Source: Candidatus Atribacteria bacterium
GTDB taxonomy: Bacteria > Atribacterota > Phoenicimicrobiia > Phoenicimicrobiales > Stramentimicrobiaceae
Reading direction: 5' to 3'
NCBI GenBank assembly: GCA_016934875.1
Contig: JAFGSC010000022.1
Span: 1-9,654, forward strand
Length of the DNA stretch: 9,654 nucleotides
Shown here piece by piece: positions 6,065 to 9,654 of this stretch. Within the stretch, counting starts at the first letter, position 1. Every line of letters begins with the position of its first letter. The translations under genes and the position numbers were made by a program. The notes under the pieces are model-generated. The model saw nothing but the letters and a program-made list of their open reading frames with translations, was not told where the DNA came from and made no database searches.

Positions 6065-7036
6065 TTGGAACATCTAACTGATAACAACAGATTAGAATCC
6101 AAAGTTGAAGTTTCTATTGTCATCGTTAATTGGAATACACGGGAATTACTTCGTCAGTGTTTAGAATCCATCTATCAAAATATAAATCAACCTTCATTCG
6201 AGGTGTTGGTTGTGGATAATGGGTCAACCGATGGCAGTACAGCCATGGTGCTAAGTAACTTTCCTCACGTAAAACTAATTGAATGTAAAGACAATCTCGG
6301 TTTTGTAAAAGCAAATAATTTGGCAGTGGAACACTGCCGGGGAGAATATATTATACTGCTGAATAGTGACACCCTTGTTTTAGAACCTGGCATAAGGGAC
6401 TTAGTTAATTTTACACGATTGCATCCCAACGCGGGTGCTGTTGGTGGCATGGTTCTTAATCCCGATAGAACTATACAGTATTCTTGCCGAAAATTTATAA
6501 ATTTTTGGACCTCCCTGATAATGCATACAGTAAATCTCATCAAAAGCTTTAAGGATCCAATCTCTAGGAAATTCAATATGATTGATTTTGATCATCAATC
6601 TGCAAGGAAAGTCGACTGGGTTTCAGGTTGCTATATGCTTATTCGCAATGAATGGATTAAGAGGCATGGGCTTTTTGACGATAATATTTTTATGTTTTCT
6701 GAAGATTGTGATTTGTGTTTCAGAATGCGTGATGAAGGCTATTGGGTATATTATGCTCCTGTGTCACCGATTATTCACTTAGGCGGGCAGAGCACTCGAA
6801 ACAGAATTGAAAAAAGTATTATCTTTTCTTTTTATGGCAACAAGTATTTTTTAAAGAAAGCAAAAGGAGAATGGATTAGTGAATTTTATGGATATCTAGT
6901 CCCTAAGATATGGTTTGGTTTTTACGTCTTTTTTATGGGACTAAACTTCTTCTTGAATCATCCTAAGGTCTCAAAAAAATATATGCTGTTTAAAGACTTG
7001 AGAAAAGAGATATCTCTTCACAAAAACAAGGGTTAA
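6065..7036 (+). CDS. Family 2 glycosyltransferase (WbbL/rhamnosyltransferase-like)
   Basis: A 323-residue GT-A fold enzyme that transfers a sugar from a nucleotide donor to the growing lipid-linked unit at the cytoplasmic face. Motifs in order are VSIVIVNWNTRELL (16-29, first strand), VVDNGSTDGS (49-58, donor site), NLGFVKANN (77-85) and LLNSDTLV (98-105, metal-binding D-x-D equivalent). A VDWVSGCYMLIR segment (183-194) and FMFSEDCDLCFRMRDEGY (209-226, acceptor/catalytic ED) follow, then HLGGQST (238-244). This order is that of the WbbL-like subfamily, often rhamnosyltransferases, but the sugar is not certain. A hydrophobic patch at 277-297 may attach it to the membrane. The start is TTG with a good GGAG, 11 bases after the polymerase stop, so the two genes are probably co-transcribed. 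Confidence 0.9.
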   Translation: MEHLTDNNRLESKVEVSIVIVNWNTRELLRQCLESIYQNINQPSFEVLVVDNGSTDGSTAMVLSNFPHVKLIECKDNLGFVKANNLAVEHCRGEYIILLNSDTLVLEPGIRDLVNFTRLHPNAGAVGGMVLNPDRTIQYSCRKFINFWTSLIMHTVNLIKSFKDPISRKFNMIDFDHQSARKVDWVSGCYMLIRNEWIKRHGLFDDNIFMFSEDCDLCFRMRDEGYWVYYAPVSPIIHLGGQSTRNRIEKSIIFSFYGNKYFLKKAKGEWISEFYGYLVPKIWFGFYVFFMGLNFFLNHPKVSKKYMLFKDLRKEISLHKNKG

Positions 7037-7122
7037 GCTGACGAAAATGGGATCGATGCAAGAATCTGTTCGTAGCATTATATCAGTCATTTAAGGACGC
7101 ACGATATTAAGTATTTTTAGCT

Positions 7123-8118
7123 ATGCTCTTTTCCAAAATTCTTTCAGATAGACATTATCAGAAGTGGCCAAGCTGGCATATAGTTTATGAATGGGAGGAT
7201 GAGATATCTCATTCGCTAAATATTCCTATAATTGATAGCCCAGTATCAAATAACAGTTTATTCAAAAGATGCAAAAGCATTGATAATAAATTATTTAATG
7301 GAATATTATTCGAGTATCTATATGAGATTTTTAATGATAAAGCTGAGCATTCAATCTACTTTCAAATGTATCCAAAGAGTTTTAGGGATTTTTCAAATAG
7401 AGGAAATGTAATTCCTGTAATAGTCGATTTTTGGGCGAAATCGAATTGTGAGCAGTTCAGAAGTTTATATTGCAAATGCCCATATATATTGATTACAAGC
7501 CTGGAAGTAATTAATTATCTGAAATATAATCATAATATGAATAATTTGGTTCATTTTCCAATGAGTCTGCCTTCATTTTATAAACTCTCATATGATAAAA
7601 TATTTAAAAAAAGATATGATATGGTACTAGCAGGACGAGCAAATTCTGTTCTATGGAACTTTCTAAAAAATTATGAAACAGAATATCCAGGAATAGAATT
7701 TCTGTATCAGATTCAAAAAGAGGGAGAACTTTACTACGTTAGCAATAGAGGGGGGCGAGCTATAAAAGTTCATTCAAGAGAAAAATATATAAGTCTCATC
7801 AGATCGGCAAAAGTAGCCTTTTATGCGACACCTGGAATGGACGAGGGTATGATAAGAACAAATGGATTTAATCCTGTTACTCCCAGATTGTTTGAAATAT
7901 TATCAGCAGGTTGCCATGTAATAGCAAGATACCCGAAAAATGAAGACACAGATTATTTCAATTTAGAAACGATATGCCCTTCAATAGAGTCTTATGATGA
8001 TTTTAAAAAGCAATTGAATATTGCATTGAATTCACCCCAGCCGATAAGAAGAAACGCAGATTATCTTGAACAGCATTATACTTCGAATAGAATTGAAATA
8101 TTGAAGGAAATAATATGA
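7123..8118 (+). CDS. Divergent GT-B glycosyltransferase (group 1, CgeB-like C-terminal domain)
   Basis: A 331-residue protein, AT-rich like the pyruvyl transferase. The N-terminal half is not clearly recognised. The second half contains YDMVLAGRANS (165-175, the start of a second Rossmann domain), a KYISLIRSAKVAFYATPGMDEG stretch (221-242) and FNPVTPRLFEILSAGCHVIA (249-268). The last matches the P-R-x-F-E-x-x-S-x-G core of the Glyco_trans_1_2/CgeB-type nucleotide-sugar-binding domain, the counterpart of the EX7E region in GT4 enzymes. It ends in a helix typical of GT-B proteins. It probably adds one sugar to the repeat unit; donor and acceptor are unknown. ATG 7123 follows an in-frame stop at 7108. 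The AAGGA at 7093 is too distant, so initiation looks weak. The gap 7037-7122 holds nothing recognised. Its stop overlaps an ATG at 8115 (ATGA). Confidence 0.65.
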   Translation: MLFSKILSDRHYQKWPSWHIVYEWEDEISHSLNIPIIDSPVSNNSLFKRCKSIDNKLFNGILFEYLYEIFNDKAEHSIYFQMYPKSFRDFSNRGNVIPVIVDFWAKSNCEQFRSLYCKCPYILITSLEVINYLKYNHNMNNLVHFPMSLPSFYKLSYDKIFKKRYDMVLAGRANSVLWNFLKNYETEYPGIEFLYQIQKEGELYYVSNRGGRAIKVHSREKYISLIRSAKVAFYATPGMDEGMIRTNGFNPVTPRLFEILSAGCHVIARYPKNEDTDYFNLETICPSIESYDDFKKQLNIALNSPQPIRRNADYLEQHYTSNRIEILKEII

Positions 8119-8192
8119 AGTCAATTATTATAAAAACTGATCAAGAGCAACAAGATCTATTAGATAAGAACAGATCAGATACAGGCAACTGA
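8115..8192 (+). other. 25-codon reading frame overlapping the previous stop, possible gene-start remnant
   Basis: ATG at 8115 overlaps the TGA of the upstream glycosyltransferase as ATGA, the usual form of translational coupling. The frame encodes MKSIIIKTDQEQQDLLDKN and ends at TGA 8190-8192. I do not recognise it. It could be the start of a gene whose remainder was deleted, since the DNA right after it reads, in another frame, as the tail of a different protein. It could also be a chance frame. Confidence 0.25.
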
Positions 8193-8253
8193 AGAATTTT
8201 CCTGGACAAGTCATTTTAAACATCTTTTGGATTGTGTTAAGGAACTTTATTGA
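8164..8253 (+). pseudogene. C-terminal tail of a lost glycosyltransferase (ghost)
   Basis: After an in-frame TAG at 8161 the frame reads IQATEEFSWTSHFKHLLDCV and ends KELY at TGA 8251-8253. F-S-W followed by a histidine and a leucine-rich helix ending in Y is the common end of group 1 (GT4) glycosyltransferases. The stop shares its A with the ATG of the next gene (TGATG), the normal junction of coupled operon genes. This supports it as the true end of a former upstream gene, of which all but about 25 codons has been deleted. There is no start codon for it. The assignment rests on a short stretch. Confidence 0.4.
8239..8243 (+). promoter_or_regulatory. Ribosome binding site supporting the ATG at 8253
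   Basis: AAGGA lies nine bases before ATG 8253. It favours that ATG over the in-frame TTG at 8250 and the later ATG at 8265. Confidence 0.5.
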
Positions 8254-9368
8254 TGGCAGGCAGAATGAGAATCGCTACGATTATTTGGAAAGATGCTATT
8301 GGTGGGGCGGAAAGGTCGCTGTGCGATTTGGCTGCTGCTCTGGATCAGAGCTCTTTTGATATGAGGTTTTATTATCTTTCCGGTGTACCTGGTTATTTTG
8401 CTAAACAAATAGAATCCTTTGGATTTAAGACGGAATTTCTGAATTGGAAAAATGGGTTTGATCTTATCGGAAGGGTTCGATTGATAAAAAAGCTAAAAGA
8501 ATTTAATCCGCATGTTGTTCATGATCACATTATCCCCCCTTTAACACGACCATTCATTAAGTTTTTTATCCAAAGGCCGGTGCTTGCCACTGAACATGGG
8601 AGTGCTTTACAGCGTTCATTTGGAATCGGGGAAAAGTGGCGTAAGCATATTGAGAGATTTGATTTTGGTTCTTGTGATTTTATTGCCGCAAATTCATTGG
8701 CCAGTGCAGAGGCGCTCAGATCTGTATTTCATCTTTCCGAATCAAAGATTAAAGTTGTACATCTTGGTATAGATCTAGACCAGTTTATTCCGGATACGGA
8801 TCGACAGTCGAATGTTGAACCTTTGACCATAGGTTTCATTGGACGGATTATAAATGCATATAAAGGGGTGGACTATCTTCCTCTGGTGGCCAAACACCTA
8901 ATAGATAGATATAGCTTTAAATTTAAAATGCTCATAGCAGGTGATGGTAAGGATCGAAAAAAAGTTGAAAAACTGTGCAAAGATTTAGAGGTAAATAGCC
9001 ATTTTGTTTTTCTTGGGTGGCTTGAGGATGTAAAAAGTTTTTTGAGAAAAATAGATTTGTTGCTTGTTCCTTCACGATTGGAGTCTTTGGGCTTGAGCGC
9101 TCTTGAAGCCCTTGCCATGAATATCCCAGTGGTGGCCTTCGGTGTTCAAGGGTTGAGAGAAATCCTGACTGATTGTCCATCTGGCACGTTGATCAACCCC
9201 GGTGACACAAATGGCATGGCCGAAGCGATTCATTATTTGCGCAATAACTATGTTCATATCGGCAGCAAAGGAAGGGATTTTGTAGCAGAACACTTTTCCA
9301 ACCATAAAATGGCTCGTGGATATGAAGCTATTTATACAAATTTGTCAAATCGCTCCAAACAAATTTAA
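8253..9368 (+). CDS. GT4 family glycosyltransferase (group 1)
   Basis: A 371-residue GT-B retaining glycosyltransferase, normal in length for GT4. The N-terminal acceptor domain has IGGAERSLCDLAAAL (16-30), with the conserved G-G-A-E, then VVHDHI (88-93) and LATEHG (111-116). The donor domain starts at IGFIGRIINAYKGVDYL (193-209), where R198 and K204 are the expected phosphate-binding residues, and runs through LIAGDGKDR (227-235) and FVFLGW (251-256). The EX7E motif is complete as E277 and E285 in SRLESLGLSALEALA, followed by VVAFGVQGLREI (293-304). It should transfer a sugar from a nucleotide or lipid donor; the sugar is unknown. Composition is richer in GC than the genes before it (31 of 60 at 9061-9120), hinting at a different source. 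The start at 8253 is set by AAGGA and the TGATG junction. The next gene follows after 16 bases. Confidence 0.92.
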   Translation: MAGRMRIATIIWKDAIGGAERSLCDLAAALDQSSFDMRFYYLSGVPGYFAKQIESFGFKTEFLNWKNGFDLIGRVRLIKKLKEFNPHVVHDHIIPPLTRPFIKFFIQRPVLATEHGSALQRSFGIGEKWRKHIERFDFGSCDFIAANSLASAEALRSVFHLSESKIKVVHLGIDLDQFIPDTDRQSNVEPLTIGFIGRIINAYKGVDYLPLVAKHLIDRYSFKFKMLIAGDGKDRKKVEKLCKDLEVNSHFVFLGWLEDVKSFLRKIDLLLVPSRLESLGLSALEALAMNIPVVAFGVQGLREILTDCPSGTLINPGDTNGMAEAIHYLRNNYVHIGSKGRDFVAEHFSNHKMARGYEAIYTNLSNRSKQI

Positions 9369-9372
9369 TTAA

Positions 9373-9377
9373 AAAGG
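9373..9377 (+). promoter_or_regulatory. Ribosome binding site of the terminal sulfotransferase
   Basis: AAAGG sits seven bases before ATG 9385 and just after the GT4 stop at 9368. This is an ordinary operon-internal start. Confidence 0.5.
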
Positions 9378-9384
9378 CTATACT

Positions 9385-9654
9385 ATGATTTCTGATAGAT
9401 TCAGATGCATATTCATTCATATCCCCAAAAACGCTGGAACCAGTATTGAATCGAAAATCTGTTCCGAAGAAGGCACTGAGAATTTGTTGCCGGACCATAG
9501 AACAATGCTTGATTTTGAACCGTTATCACTGGACAAAATTTTGATGATGTACAAAAAGGATCAACTGTATTCAGCAGCAAGAAGGGTGAAATATTTTGTT
9601 CGGCAACATAAATTGGGCTCTTTTTACAGGCCGGCAAGCGGTTTAAAGTACAGA
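9385..9654 (+). CDS. Sulfotransferase (Sulfotransfer_2-like), N-terminal part, runs off the window
   Basis: Ninety codons are open from ATG 9385 to the right edge with no stop. CIFIHIPKNAGTSIE (residues 8-22) is the PAPS 5'-phosphosulfate-binding loop (IPK-x-AGTS) of the sulfotransferase family that includes heparan- and chondroitin-type enzymes and their bacterial relatives. The LLPDHRTMLDFEPL stretch (34-47) occupies the place of the conserved 'H-x-T/S' segment seen after the loop in bacterial members. It should transfer sulfate from PAPS to a hydroxyl on the glycan or a lipid intermediate. It is a different branch from the broken sulfotransferase at 3611, whose loop reads VGAAKAGTTS. Spacing of 16 bases from the GT4 gene puts it in the same transcription unit. 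The 3'-phosphate site and full length cannot be seen. Confidence 0.75.
   Translation, partial: MISDRFRCIFIHIPKNAGTSIESKICSEEGTENLLPDHRTMLDFEPLSLDKILMMYKKDQLYSAARRVKYFVRQHKLGSFYRPASGLKYR

Noticed and set aside
6265..6576. 103-codon frame on the minus strand inside the GT2 gene
   Set aside because: It is antisense to a gene with full GT2 motifs and has no family features, so it is a shadow.
7037..7122. Small frames in the gap after GT2, such as MGSMQESVRSIISVI
   Set aside because: They are very short, have no usable ribosome binding site and no recognisable tail or head of a neighbouring family.
8250..8252. TTG 8250 as the GT4 start
   Set aside because: ATG 8253 directly follows it, has better AAGGA spacing and forms the TGATG junction with the upstream tail.
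9072..9305. Minus-strand frames over the GT4 donor domain and over the terminal sulfotransferase
   Set aside because: They lie opposite clear coding motifs (EX7E, IPKNAGTS) and show no domain of their own.

Overview
The window is a surface-polysaccharide (O-antigen, capsule or exopolysaccharide) gene cluster on the + strand, preceded by about 0.87 kb of decayed toxin-antitoxin genes. No rRNA, tRNA, CRISPR array or transposase was seen. The Wzx/Wzy export genes point to a bacterium, probably Gram-negative. Together with the MNT/HepT and RelBE-type remnants and the frequent TTG starts, they would fit an environmental proteobacterium or a related anaerobe such as a Desulfobacterota member. That is only a guess, because nothing in the window is diagnostic of a taxon.

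Region 1 (1-865) is a toxin-antitoxin graveyard. It holds the C-terminus of an MNT-type nucleotidyltransferase antitoxin, overlapped by a hepT toxin gene that keeps its frame but has four nonsense codons. After that come the tail of a Phd/YefM-RelB-like antitoxin and a RelE-like toxin with one nonsense codon. A four-copy heptamer repeat and a possible promoter (866-1028) separate this from the polysaccharide genes.

Region 2 (1029-7036) is the cluster core. It contains a Wzx-type flippase, a polysaccharide pyruvyl transferase overlapping it, a broken chimeric gene (sulfotransferase N-terminal part joined in frame to a pyruvyl-transferase C-terminal part, with a TAA in the middle), a Wzy/WaaL-like polymerase or ligase, and a WbbL-like family 2 glycosyltransferase.

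Region 3 (7123-9654) holds a divergent GT-B glycosyltransferase, the ghost of another glycosyltransferase tail, a GT4 glycosyltransferase, and the start of a family-2-type sulfotransferase that runs off the window.

How the genes would work together: the glycosyltransferases (GT2, the divergent GT-B, GT4) build a lipid-linked repeat unit in the cytoplasm. The pyruvyl transferase and sulfotransferase would add acidic groups, Wzx would flip the unit, and Wzy would polymerise it. The product would therefore be an anionic, ketal-pyruvylated and/or sulfated glycan. This is inference from gene families, not something the sequence shows directly.

Base composition is mosaic. The remnant region is near 50% GC in places (32 of 60 bases in 841-900), the pyruvyl transferase is extremely AT-rich (13 of 60 in 2581-2640), and the last GT4 gene is again richer (31 of 60 in 9061-9120). 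Mosaic composition and several gene ghosts suggest repeated gene replacement at this locus.
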